Assembly: GCA_021205695.1 (NCBI GenBank)
Contig: JAJPXB010000027.1
Location: 46,444 to 96,506, forward strand
DNA: 50,063 bases
Source of the DNA: Clostridiales bacterium
Lineage (GTDB): Bacteria; Bacillota; Clostridia; Oscillospirales; Oscillospiraceae
Direction: 5' to 3'
Shown: piece by piece, positions 24,644-35,080 of the stretch
Numbering within the stretch: the stretch's first letter is position 1
Layout of the letters: each line of letters opens with the position of its first letter
The notes under the pieces: generated by a model
Told to the model about the DNA's origin: nothing
Databases searched by the model: none
What the model saw: only the letters and a program-made list of their open reading frames with translations
Translations under genes and position numbers: made by a program

Positions 24644-27600
24644 TTATACATCCGTTTCCCGGTTTTCACCACTGTTTTTTGACGGCGAATCCAGTGCCAG
24701 ATAGATTTCATGACGGCCCTGCAGCGCTTTCAGGGATATCCCGCCCTCCAGGGGCGTCCCGTCCAGGGTCAGCCCGACGGGGACGCCGCCTTGGACCACC
24801 CGGATGTCCAGCGTAAAATTCCCCCCCCGCCAGGTCGCCTCATATCCCGGCCAGTGTTCCGGCAGGTTGGGCTCCAAATACAGCATCCCCTCCCGGAACC
24901 GCAGGCCCAACAGGTCGCCCACAGCTCCCTGGCAGTACCATCCGGCGGCTCCGGTGTACCAGCTCCAGCCGCAGCGGCCCTCCTGTCCGGGGGCGGCGTA
25001 CACATCCCCCGCCAGGACGTAGGGCTCGCCCAGATAGACCTCGTGGGGATGTCTCTCGGGGAGCAGATCCAAGAGCAGCTCCGTCCCCCGCTCCCGCGCT
25101 CCGATGCGCAGGAGCGCAATCGCCAGCCAACAGGCGGCGTGGGTATATTGCCCGCCGTTTTCCCGCAGGCCGGGCGGGTAGGCACGGATATAGCCCGGGT
25201 CGCTCTCTCCCCGGAAGGGCGGCTCCAGCAGCCTGACCAGGCGGCGCTCCCGGTCGTGGAGACGGTCGTCCGCCGCCAGTACGGCCCGGCGGGAGCGGGC
25301 CGGGTCAGGGCCTCCCGCCAGAACCGAGAAGGACTGGGAGATGGAATCGATGGCGCACTCCCGGTTCCTGCGGCTTCCCACCGGCCTGCCCTCGTCGTCA
25401 TAGCCTCTGAGATACCAGTCCCCATCCCAGGCGGCATCCGCCGATCGGGCCAGGGCGACGGCAAGGCGTTCGTACCGCTCCGCCCTCTGGGCATCGCTGT
25501 GCATACGGCACAGGGGCGCAAAGGTTCGGAGGGTCAGGGCCAGGAACCATGTGAGCCATACGCTCTCTCCCCGGTTTCCGGCCCCCATCCGGTCCATGCC
25601 GTCATTCCAGTCTCCCGTCCCCATCAGGCACAGACCATGGCTGCCCAGGCCCCGGTTCAACACACACTCAATGGCCTGGACGCCATGTCCGTACAGGCTG
25701 TCTGTGCTGTCCGAGGGCCGGTACAGGTCATACCGCTCCCGCTCGTCGGCATTCAGGGGGCGTCCGTCCAGGTAGGGCGTCCGGGCCTCCGGCAGCGTCC
25801 GATCTCCTGTCTCTGCCGTGAACCGCCCCAGCGTATAGGGCAGCCACAGGAGGTCGTCGGAGATGCGTGTGCGCACGCCCCGGACGCCGCCTTCTGTGGA
25901 GCCGTGCCACCAGTGGAGCACGTCTCCCTCCCGGAACTGACAGCCCGCCGCCCGGAGAAGCTGCTCACCGGCCAGCTCCGGGGCAAAGGGGAGCAGGGCC
26001 AGGATATCCTGGAGCTGGTCTCGGAAGCCGAAAGCCCCGCCGCACTGGTAGAGCCCATTTCTGCCGTAGAGCCGCCCTGCCAGCACCTGATAGGGGCCCC
26101 AGAAGGACAGGTAATGGTCCAGGGCCGGTTCCGGGGTTCGCACCGTAAGGGCGGCGGTTTTCCGCAGCCACCAGTCCCTGGTCTGTCCCAGCGCCTGCCG
26201 GACGACATCCAGGGACAGGGAGGACAGCCGCCCGTCTCCCTCCATTCCCGCTGACAGCACCAGCGGCCGGTCTGCCGGGAGGTACATCTCCAGCACTCCC
26301 GCCGACCAGCGCCAGCCGCTGAAACCGGGCCGGGCAGAGAGCCGAAGCGTCTGCCCCGGCATGGTGCCCGCCGGGTTGGTCAGCCGGAGGAAACCCTCCC
26401 TCTCCGTAACCTGCACCCAGGGCATCTGGCTGTCCCGGTGGGACAGCTTGGGAGTGAATCTCCAGATCAGCCGGTCTTTCGGAGCAGCACCTTCCAGCTC
26501 GACCAAAAAGATCCGCTGCGCCGTCTCCGGAGGCACGAAGGCGGTGACCGCCGCGGTGCGGTCTCCCAGCTTCTTTTGCCAGACGGCAAAACCGGGTCCG
26601 TAGGTGACAACGGTATCCCGCCCGTCCCGCCGGGCAAAGAGAGAGGCCCACTCTCCCTCCCAGGAGAGGAGAATATCCTCCGGGCCGGAGGCAGCGATGG
26701 GCTCATTCTGCCAGGGTGTGAGCTGGCCCATCTGGGCGTTTTGGTACCAGAGGTGGCCCGTCCCCGCCTCATCGCTGCGCCAGCCGAACCGGTCGCTGAC
26801 CAGGGGATGGCTCCACCGTAGAGGCGGCAGTCCGCCGCAGGTCTCCAGCACAAAGGCATGCTCCTCCCAATGCCAGCGGGGCGTCTGCGACGGGGCCGCG
26901 GGCTGCTCCCAGTGGGCGGGGCGGCCCGCGAAATGCTCCGGCTGGGTCAGGCGGTCGCCCGGGCGGAGATTGAGATGGGCCATGCCCAGAATTGGCTCCC
27001 ACCGCTCCAGCGGGCCGGAAATCAGGTGTATCCCGCCGTTTTGTCCCAGGCGGCCTCCTGTCTCCTCCAGGCGGCGGCTGACCGCCCTTTTCAGCGGCTC
27101 CTGGTAGTCTCCCGACTCCGCCAGCAGCAGCACCAGGTCAAAGGCATAACCCAGCCGGGACAGCAGCCGGTGCTGAGCGATCAGGGTCATTCCCGGCTCC
27201 AGCGCGTTTTCCTGCACCATGCAGGTGACGATGGGGAGATCGCCCGAAATGCCGAAGGGCCAGAGGGACTGCTGTCCCTCCACCCGTCCCTCCTGCCCCA
27301 GTGGGCCGGGAGACCGGAGCCGGGAGAGGAGGACAAAGGCGGCGATGACCGCCTCCCGCTCCATCCCCTGGGCCATCCGGTCCAGCAGAGGTGACGGCGT
27401 GGGCCGCCGGAGGGCGAGGATGCCCTGGGCGGTGAGCAGACTGCTCTCCCGGTCTCCTGCTGCGATAGCCAACCGGAGGGTCAGCTTCTCCCCCGCCCGG
27501 AGGTCAAAGGGCAGCTCCAGGGCAAGACAGGGGTCCAGCACCGTCCCCTCCCGGCCGGTGTGGGCCAGGGTCCCACAGGTGAGATAGCGCTCCCGGTTGG

Positions 27601-30600
27601 TCGTCCAGCCCGCCTCCGGCCTGTCCCACAGGACGGTGAGTATCGGCTGATGTGTTCCCCGCCCCTCCCGGCGGGTAAAGCGGACACCGGTTCCGATATA
27701 CGCGCTCTCTACACACATCCGGGAAAAGGCCGGATGGGCGGCGTAGCTGTCCCAGCGATCCAGCACCGGACGGAGCAGGAGCTTCAGCGTCCCCGACATG
27801 TTCTGCCGGGCGGTCAGGGTGACGGTGCGGCCCTCCCCGTTGCGGAGACGGTCTACCACCACCGTCTGGGCAACGGTAAACCCGCCGGTCTGCAATTGCA
27901 GCTCTGCCTTCCCTGACCGGAAGGTCCAGGTCAGGTTCTCGCCACCGGAGGTGCGGGGGAAGGCGGTCAGAAGGCCGTTTTCCGTCTCCACCTGCACCCA
28001 GACTCCCTCCGGGTGCAGAAGGGTGCTTCCGCCGGAGCGGCTGGCTCCCTTTCCCCCTGCCGACAGAAGGACGGTATATCCTCCGTTGGACAGCAGGCCC
28101 CACACCGGGTCGCCCTGTTCCAGGCCGGTTCCCCTGCGGCTCCAGGGGCGGGGCGTCCTCTGAATTCGGGTGGGGCGTTCCTCCCAGGCGGGGCGGCGCA
28201 CCGGCTCTGCCCCAACCGGGATGCGCTCCTGAAGCAGCTCCCGGGCGGCGGACATACGGGCGTCCCGGAAGAACCGCCGCACCATGGGCTGTCCCTCCAT
28301 GACGTTGTCCAGGGCCAGCAGGCTCATCCCCAGGTGGTGAGCCATCCAGCTCTGCACCATCAGAGGGCTTTTTCTCGTTCCCCCTCTGGAGATCGTGCAA
28401 TCCAGGGCCTCATAGAGGCCGTATCGTCCCTCCGCTCCCAGCGCCCGAAAACGGCGGAGATCGGCTGTGGCCTGCCGCGGCTCCACCATCAGAGCCAGAA
28501 AAGCGGCGTAGGGGGCCACTACCAGCTCCCCCGGCCGGCTGCGGCACAGGCCCAGCACCGGGACGCCATGGGCCTTGTACTGGTAGACCTGCGCCCCATC
28601 CAGAGCGTAGAAGGCGGACTCGGAGACGCCCCAGGGGATGCCGTGCCGTCGGGCAAAGCGGCGCTGCTGGTCAACGCAAAAGGTCAGCGTCTCCGACAAA
28701 AGGGAGTCCTGGCAGCAGGGCAGCAGGAGCTGGGGCATGAGATATTCGAACATGGTACCCGACCAGGAGACCATGCCGGTATAACCGTCGGCACGGGCCA
28801 CCGCCCGGGACAGCCGCCGCCAGTGCCGGGGCGACACATCTCCCCGGGCCACCGCCAGGTAGCTGGTGAGACGGGCTTCGCTGGCCATCAAATCATAGTG
28901 GCCCCGGTCATAGGCTCCGTTCTCCTCACTGTAGCCGATAAAAAACAGGTTGCACCGGGCGTCGAACAGGAGGGAAAAGTCCATCCCCTGCGCCAGCGCC
29001 GCCGCCCGCTCCGCCAAATCCGGCCGATTCAGCTCCTGCAATCCCGCCTCCAGGGCGATGAGGTCGGCGCAGAGGTTGCCGCTGTCTACCGTGGAGACGT
29101 ACCGGGGCGAGAGCGGCGCTGCGTGCGCGATGTCGTACCAGTTGTAGAAATGGCCGTGCCACCGTTCCAGGCGCTCCAGGGTAGTCAGCTGGCGCTCGAT
29201 CAGCTCCAGCGCCCGCTGAGGAGCGGTCAGTCCCAGATCGACGGCGGCCAGGCAGGAGAGCAGCGCAAGCCCCAGATTGGTGGGAGAGGTGCGCAGCGCC
29301 GCCCCGGTATCCGGCAGGGCCTGGACGTTGTCCGGGATGAGCCAGTGATACTCCGGCCGGAGCCAGCGATCAAAATACCGCCAGATGAGCGCCCCCTCGT
29401 GGAGCAGAAAGGCCCTGTCCTCCTGGGTGAGCGGGCTGTTCTCTCCGGGCGTCCTGCTCCACCGGGCAAACAGGAGGGGCGACACCAGCCAGGCCAGGCC
29501 CAGAACGACGCCGGATGCGGCGCCGGAGAGCAGCGACGCAAGTCCCGCTATCCCGGCGGGCCAGAACCGGAGGAGCCGACGGAGGGGGCCGCTCCTTCGG
29601 CTGTCGCTCTGGTCGCTGGTCACCCAGTCCAGCAGGTGACGGTGGCTGACATAGGATCGCCAGAGGGCCAGGGCTACGGCAGAGAGGGCCGTCCAGCTCT
29701 GCACCGGCAGGAGCAGGAGCTGTGCCGCCGTGCGGAGCAGCTCCCCGGTGACGCCGGAGTAGATGCCGGAATGGTAACGGCGAAAGCCGCCCTTCCCCCG
29801 CCGCCAAAGCAGATCGGCGGCAGCGGTCAGAGGGCGTGTAGCCAGGGAGAGCAGGGCGACCGCCGTCGCCCAGAGGAACAGCCGTCCCCCTGAAAACAGT
29901 CCCAGCAGCAGAGACAGCAGCGTAGCGGGGGGGCACAAGAGAGCGGCGGAGGTTGTCCGCCAGCTTCCATTTTGCCACGGGGGAGATGGGATTTGGCTCC
30001 CGCTCCCCCGTCTCATTCCTGACACGGCGGCCCAGCCAGCCCAAAAGCTGCCAGTCGCCCCGCATCCAGCGGTGGCTCCGTTCCAGCCAGGGCCGGACGC
30101 TCTCCGGGAAGGAGTCCAGCAGCTCCGTGCGGCTGACCCATCCGGTGCGGAGATAGCTCCCCTCCAGCAGATCGTGGGAGAGCACCTGTCCCCGGGGGAA
30201 CCGCCCTTCCATGCAGATTCCAAACGCCTCCACATGGAGCAGGCCCTTTCCCAGAAAGCTGGCCTGGTCGAACAGATCGTGATAAAGGTCGCTGACGGCC
30301 CCGCCGTAGGGGTCGAGCCCGGCCAGACCGCCGAACAGCCGGGCAAAGACGCTGGCGGGTCGAGAGGAGAGCTCCGTCTCCACCCGGGGCTGCAGGATAC
30401 CGTAGCCCGCCGTCACCACCCGCCGTTCCCGGTCAATGCGGGGGGCATTCAGAGGGTGCAGCGCAGTCCCCACCAGCTCATTCACCGCCTCCATGGTCAG
30501 CACCGTGTCCCCGTCCAGCACCAGAAGATAACGGACGCCTGTAAGCCGTTCCCGTTCCCCGGCCAGCAGCTCCAGCTCACATCGCTGTCCCCGGAGGAAC

Positions 30601-31943
30601 CGGACGGCATCCAACACCGCGCCCCGCTTGCGCTCCCGCCCCCGGTAACGGTTTTCCCGCTTCTCCAGCACCGGCTCCCGGAACAGGAGGCAGAACTGCC
30701 CCTGGTACCGCCGGTTCAGCGTCTCGATCCCCGCCGCCGCTTGGGCGGTCAGCGTCCTGTCCCCCTCATCCATGGGGCGTTCCCCATCCGGCAGGTCTGC
30801 CAGCAGGCCGTAGGTCACCTGTTCACCGGCGGCGCGGTTGGCCAGTGCGTAGCGCTCCAGCTTCCGGAGCAGCTCGTCCACCGCATCTGCTCCAGTGAGC
30901 AGGGCGGCGATGACGCAGAGGGTGCGTTCCTCCCTGGGGACGCCGTGGCGCAGCTCCATCCGGAACACCGGTCTGGGGGGAATTAGGCGCAGGAGCAGGA
31001 AGTCCGCCCCGTTTTTTACCAGCTCGGAGATGGGCAGCCAGAGCAGCAGGACAGACCACCACACCCCCAGGAGGGCGCCCATCCACAGGGCAAGGGCGGT
31101 AGTGAAGCCCAGCACCCCGCCGATATACCAGCCCGCTCTGATCTGTTCCTGCCGCCGCTCCTCCTCCCGGGGGAACAGGTAGGCGCCGATGTGGTCTCCC
31201 CGCTCCGTCCCCTGTCGCGCCAGGTCCAGCAGCTGCTGTGCGCAGGCTGTCTCGCTCATCCCCCGCTTCCAGGCCAGGCGGCAGAGGGCGGAGCGGTAAG
31301 CGTGGCGGCTGTCCGCCGTCATTTGAGGGTAGATGCCGGAGGGGTCTCTGCGGAAGATGCCGTCCACCACGCTCAACGGCTCCAGCTCCGGCATCAGCTC
31401 CCCCTGGTGCAGCGCCCGGAGAGAGACGATCAGCCCCTGGAGCGGATGCTCCAGGGCGTCTGTGGGCTCTCCCCGGCGCAGCAGCTCCTCCAGCTGCTCT
31501 GCACAGGCGCGCAGGCTGTGCAGCAGTCCCGCTCCCAACGCCTGGGGCAGCAGGGCGAGCTCGCTCTCAGTCAGCGGCTCCACCTCCTGAACGCCGGAGA
31601 GAAAGGCGTTCAGGCTCTCCGGGCGCAAAGGGGTCAGCGCTGACAGTGCCTCCCCCACCCGGAGCAGCCGTAGCTGCCGTTCCTCGGATTGGAGGGCAGG
31701 CAGCCTTTTGTGGCCCACCGTCCTCCGAAGCGCGGCGGTCTGCCGCGCCAGATAGCGGTTGTCCAGCAGCCAGGCCCGGGCAGGCTCTCCCCGCCTCTCT
31801 GTCTCCAGGCGACGGCAGACTGCCTCCAGCGCTGCCAGGTCGTCCCTGACCTGCCGGGCCAGGAGGCGCTCGGAGAGAGTTCCCTGGATTAGCCAGGAGG
31901 ACGCCTCCTCCCTTCCGGCCCGGCGCAGTTCGTCTTCGTTCAT
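24644..31943 (-). pseudogene. Cyclic beta-1,2-glucan synthase-type protein, frameshifted at a C7 tract
   Basis: Removing one base gives a single 2432-residue frame from the ATG at 31943 (AGGAGGG before it) to 24644. The first part has two membrane helices near 290-340, then a glycosyltransferase region (GT84-type) with LVLDGDT, SHDLLEG and RWMRGDW. After the shift come more membrane helices, a glucoamylase-like middle (HFYNWYDI, VSWSGTMFEYLMP, GVSESAF), and a GH94 phosphorylase-like C-terminus (WWHGSTEGGVRGVRTRISDD, and the catalytic Asp in GDWNDGMDRMG). Such proteins make and resize beta-1,2-glucans. As written, translation from 31943 leaves frame at 29927-29933 and stops at 29370. The downstream frame is open from 30346. 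The rest is intact, so the break is recent, switchable, or a sequencing error. Confidence 0.85.
29927..29933 (-). repeat. Run of seven C (coding strand) at the frameshift point
   Basis: On the coding strand GTG is followed by CCCCCCC and GCTACG. With six C the frame reads V-P-P-A-T-L-L and continues into the membrane-helix region; with seven it reads V-P-P-R-Y and is lost. A homopolymer like this can slip during replication. Confidence 0.85.
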
Positions 31944-32049
31944 GGTATCCCTCCTGTGAAATGCCGTGCAGTGATGGCATTTTTCCATTCCTGCTCTCAG
32001 TTTTCCCGAAAGGCGAATGGAAATACCTCCAAAATTTTGATGCCGCCTC

Positions 32050-32078
32050 TTGACAGGGTGGCTGAAATGGTGTATAGT
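32050..32078 (+). promoter_or_regulatory. Sigma-A-type promoter of the ylxM-ffh operon
   Basis: TTGACA (32050-32055), 17 bases, TATAGT (32073-32078), about 50 bases before the ylxM ATG. Confidence 0.75.
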
Positions 32079-32082
32079 ATCC

Positions 32083-32110
32083 GCTTGTAAAGCGTTGTCC
32101 CTTTACAAGC
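32083..32110 (+). promoter_or_regulatory. Perfect 10-base inverted repeat at the start of the ylxM-ffh transcript
   Basis: GCTTGTAAAG (32083-32092) and CTTTACAAGC (32101-32110) are exact reverse complements with an 8-base centre. It begins 4 bases after the -10 box, so it is either an operator over the start site or a 5' stem-loop of the RNA. Confidence 0.6.
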
Positions 32111-32127
32111 GGATCTGGGAGGCGACC

Positions 32128-32493
32128 ATGAAAGATCAGGCATTTCACATGACGATGCTGTACGATTTCTACGGCGATCTCCTGACAGAGCGGCAGAGGG
32201 AATTTTACGACCTCTACTACAACGAGGATCTCTCTCTGGCGGAGATTGCGGAAAATTACGGCATCACCCGTCAGGGCGTCCGGGATGTGATCGTCCGGGC
32301 AGAGGCAACGATGAACGAATTTGAGGAAAAGACCGGTATCGTGGCCCGTTTTCTGGAGGTGCGTTCTGTTCTGGGCGAGATCGGCCGGCTGACCGACCAG
32401 CTGGATCAGTGGAACCAGGTCCGGTACAGAGATCCAAAGGTGTCCCAGCTGACGAAGGCAATCAAAGAACAGTTGTCCGGTTTGGAGGAGTAA
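32128..32493 (+). CDS. ylxM: YlxM family DNA-binding protein
   Basis: YlxM proteins are small sigma-factor-like helix-turn-helix proteins always found beside ffh and linked to the signal recognition particle pathway. The 121-residue product has LYDFYGDLLTERQREFYDLYY, then SLAEIAENYGITRQGVRDVI, a sigma-region-4-like HTH (about residues 35-60), and a helical tail with a heptad-like pattern. The frame extends further upstream, but the ATG at 32128 has GGGAGG before it and the upstream part covers the promoter. ffh follows by one base. Confidence 0.9.
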   Translation: MKDQAFHMTMLYDFYGDLLTERQREFYDLYYNEDLSLAEIAENYGITRQGVRDVIVRAEATMNEFEEKTGIVARFLEVRSVLGEIGRLTDQLDQWNQVRYRDPKVSQLTKAIKEQLSGLEE

Positions 32494-32494
32494 T

Positions 32495-33937
32495 ATGGCA
32501 TTTGAAGGCTTGACAGAAAAGCTGAACAGTGTATTTAACCGCCTCCGGGGCAAGGGCAGCCTGACCGAGGCCGATGTCCGGGAGGCCATGCGGGAAATCC
32601 GCCTGGCTCTGCTGGAGGCCGACGTCAGCTACAAGGTGGTCAAGGACTTCGTCAAGACCTGCACGGAGCGGGCTATCGGCGCCGACGTGATGGAGTCCCT
32701 CACGCCCGGCCAGATGGTGGTCAAGATCGTCAACGAAGAGCTGATCTCCCTGATGGGGGGCGAGGCGGTCGGTCTGAACTTCTCCAAGGACGGCCCCACT
32801 GTGGTGATGATGGTCGGTCTGCAGGGCGCAGGCAAGACCACCAACGCCGCCAAGCTGGCGGGGATGTTCAAGCGGAAGGGCCATCGGCCCCTCCTGGTGG
32901 CCTGCGACGTGTACCGGCCTGCCGCGATCAAGCAGCTGGAGGTGGTCGGCGAGCAGGTGGGCGTCCCCGTATTCCAGATGGGTCAGATCGACCCGGTGGA
33001 CATCGCCAGGGCCGCCATCGAGCACGCCAGACAGCACTCCAATGATATCGTCTTTCTGGACACCGCAGGACGGCTCCACATAGACGAAAAGCTGATGGCA
33101 GAGCTGCAAAACATCAAGGCCGCAGTGAATCCGGATGAGATCATGCTCGTTGTGGACGCCATGATCGGCCAGGACGCGGTAAATGCCGCCGTATCCTTTG
33201 ACCAGGCGCTGGACCTCACCGGCGTGATGCTGACCAAGCTGGACGGCGACGCCCGGGGCGGCGCAGCCCTCTCCATCAAGGCCACTACCGGCAAGCCCAT
33301 CAAGTTCGTCGGCGTGGGCGAGAAGCTGGACGCCATAGAGGTGTTCTATCCCGACCGGATGGCCAGCCGCATCCTGGGCATGGGCGACGTGCTCTCCCTG
33401 ATCGAGAAGGCGCAAAACAACCTGGACGAGAAAAAAGCCCAGGAGATGGAGGAGCGCATCCGGAAAAACCGCTTCACCCTGCAGGACTACTACGATCAGC
33501 TGCTGGAAGTTCGGAAAATGGGCTCCATGAAGGACATTCTGAGCATGATGCCAGGAGTCAGCGCCGCCCAGATCGACGAGTCCAAGCTGGACGAGCGGGA
33601 GCTGGACCGGCTTCAGGCCATTATCCTCTCCATGACTCCAAAGGAGCGGGAGACCCCCTCCATTCTCAACGCCAGCCGCCGGAAGCGGATCGCCGCAGGC
33701 GCAGGCGTGCAGGTCTCCGATGTGAACAAGCTCATCCAGCAGTATGAGACGATGCAGAAGCTCACAAAGCAGATGTCCGGCGGCAAGCTGCCCAAGGGGA
33801 TGCGCAGGATGCTCCAACAGATGAAGGGGATGCCCGGCATGGACGACCCGGAAACCATGCAGGCCATCGGCCAGATGCGGACCGCAGGCCCCAAGCGGCA
33901 GCGGAAAAGCAATAAGCGGAAAAAGAAAAAGCGCTGA
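32495..33937 (+). CDS. ffh: Signal recognition particle protein
   Basis: Ffh binds 4.5S/6S RNA and the signal sequences of nascent membrane and secreted proteins. The 480 residues show the N domain (LTEADVREAMREIRLALLEADV), the G domain with GLQGAGKTTNAAKLA, DTAGRLHID, TKLDGDARGG and the region before GMGDVLSL, then a methionine-rich M domain (about 325-450) that holds the RNA- and signal-binding groove, and a Lys/Arg-rich tail. GGAGGAG lies over the ylxM stop just before the ATG, so the two are coupled. Confidence 0.97.
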   Translation: MAFEGLTEKLNSVFNRLRGKGSLTEADVREAMREIRLALLEADVSYKVVKDFVKTCTERAIGADVMESLTPGQMVVKIVNEELISLMGGEAVGLNFSKDGPTVVMMVGLQGAGKTTNAAKLAGMFKRKGHRPLLVACDVYRPAAIKQLEVVGEQVGVPVFQMGQIDPVDIARAAIEHARQHSNDIVFLDTAGRLHIDEKLMAELQNIKAAVNPDEIMLVVDAMIGQDAVNAAVSFDQALDLTGVMLTKLDGDARGGAALSIKATTGKPIKFVGVGEKLDAIEVFYPDRMASRILGMGDVLSLIEKAQNNLDEKKAQEMEERIRKNRFTLQDYYDQLLEVRKMGSMKDILSMMPGVSAAQIDESKLDERELDRLQAIILSMTPKERETPSILNASRRKRIAAGAGVQVSDVNKLIQQYETMQKLTKQMSGGKLPKGMRRMLQQMKGMPGMDDPETMQAIGQMRTAGPKRQRKSNKRKKKKR

Positions 33938-33996
33938 ATCACGCCGTCCGGCGTTATTCATAAATCATGATGAATTCATTTGGAGGTGAATGATAA

Positions 33997-34236
33997 ATGG
34001 TTAAAATCAGACTGCGCCGCATGGGCGCAAAGAAGGCTCCCTTCTATCGTATCGTGGTGGCGGACTCCCGCTATCCCCGCGACGGCCGCTTCATTGAGCA
34101 GCTGGGCACCTATGACCCCCTGAAGGAGCCCGCTGAGGTCAAGGTGGACGTAGAGCGCGCTCAGGCCTGGATCAAAACCGGTGCTCAGCCCACCGACACC
34201 GTCAAGCGTCTGTTCAAGGACGCCGGCGTGCTGTGA
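33997..34236 (+). CDS. rpsP: 30S ribosomal protein S16
   Basis: A 79-residue small-subunit protein starting [25 protein letters not shown], the S16 signature, with [10 protein letters not shown] near residue 32 and the C-terminal helix. TGGAGGTG precedes the ATG. It is between ffh and khpA in the order common to Firmicutes. Confidence 0.97.
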   Translation: MVKIRLRRMGAKKAPFYRIVVADSRYPRDGRFIEQLGTYDPLKEPAEVKVDVERAQAWIKTGAQPTDTVKRLFKDAGVL

Positions 34237-34258
34237 TCCCCTGAGAGGAGCAACATTC

Positions 34259-34492
34259 ATGAAAGAACTCTTGGCTTACGTCGCCAAAAACCTTGTAGAC
34301 AACCCGGACGCTGTCCAGGTCAACGAGGTAAACTGCGACGGCGAAGTGGTCCTGGAACTGCGGGTCGCTCCGGAGGACATGGGCAAGGTCATCGGCCGCC
34401 AGGGCCGGATCGCCAAGGAGCTGCGCACCATCGTGCGCTCTCTGGCCCAGCGGAGGGGCACCAGAGTCTCTGTAGAGATCATGGACGACTGA
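34259..34492 (+). CDS. khpA: KH-domain RNA-binding protein KhpA
   Basis: KhpA is a single-KH-domain protein that works with KhpB and affects cell size and RNA in Gram-positive bacteria. The 77-residue product has the KH core GKVIGRQGRIAKELRTIVRS (GxxG loop GRQG about residue 47). I chose the ATG at 34259 with GAGAGGAG upstream; the frame upstream overlaps rpsP. A terminator-like hairpin follows at 34521, before rimM. Confidence 0.93.
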   Translation: MKELLAYVAKNLVDNPDAVQVNEVNCDGEVVLELRVAPEDMGKVIGRQGRIAKELRTIVRSLAQRRGTRVSVEIMDD

Positions 34493-34520
34493 GTGAGGCA
34501 GACAGCCTCGGTTGGCAAGG

Positions 34521-34550
34521 ACGCAGGGTGTTTCAGGCACTCTGCGTTTT
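34521..34550 (+). terminator. Terminator-like hairpin between khpA and rimM
   Basis: ACGCAGGGTG (34521-34530) pairs with CACTCTGCGT (34538-34547, one G-U) around a 7-base loop and is followed by TTTTGTCATTG. It could reduce transcription into rimM-trmD. The 93-base gap containing it is the largest inside this cluster. Confidence 0.65.
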
Positions 34551-34585
34551 GTCATTGTGTCGTTATTGAGGGAGGGAATGCGCAT

Positions 34586-35080
34586 ATGAAGGACTCATAT
34601 CTGGAGGTCGGGAAGGTCGTCAACACCCACGGCGTCCGGGGCGAGGTGAAGGTGGAATCCTGGTGCGACGAGCCGGAGGACCTGTGCCAGCTGGAACGGC
34701 TCCTGGTGGGAGGCAGGCCCTTCCGTGTTATCCACAGCCGTCTCCACGGCCCCTTTGTACTGCTGACCCTGGAGGGGGTGGACTCCATCGACACCGCTCT
34801 GCCCCTGAAGGGCAAGGTCGTCCAGGCGGAGCGATCCCAGTTCGAGCTGGATGAGGGCGTCCACTTTGTAGTCGATCTGATCGGGCTGGAAGCCCGGCAT
34901 GCGGAGACCGGCGAAACGCTGGGCAGGGTCGTGGACATTCTGGAGTACCCCGCTCAGGATATCTATGTGGTGCAGGGAGATCGTCAGTACCTCATCCCGG
35001 ACGTGCCCGACTTCGTCCGGGGCATCTTTGAGGAGGAGGGCTATATCCTTTTTGCCCCTCTGGAAGGGATGGAGCTGTGA
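34586..35080 (+). CDS. rimM: 16S rRNA processing protein RimM
   Basis: RimM binds S19 and helps 30S maturation. The 164-residue product starts MKDSYLEVGKVVNTHGVRGEVKVE, the standard N-terminal RimM motif. It continues to the PRC-barrel-like C-terminal domain with GRVVDILEYPAQDIYVV and the usual IPDVPDFV near residue 140. I chose the ATG at 34586 with GAGGGAGGG about 9 bases upstream; an out-of-frame ATG at 34578 is ignored. The stop codon overlaps the trmD start (TGATG). Confidence 0.95.
   Translation: MKDSYLEVGKVVNTHGVRGEVKVESWCDEPEDLCQLERLLVGGRPFRVIHSRLHGPFVLLTLEGVDSIDTALPLKGKVVQAERSQFELDEGVHFVVDLIGLEARHAETGETLGRVVDILEYPAQDIYVVQGDRQYLIPDVPDFVRGIFEEEGYILFAPLEGMEL

Noticed and set aside
24710-26254. 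A 514-codon plus-strand open frame opposite the glucan synthase gene (and a 626-codon one at 28013-29893)
   Set aside because: Both are Pro/Gln/Arg-rich antisense frames without starts or motifs; the minus strand codes for recognised GH94 and linker segments.
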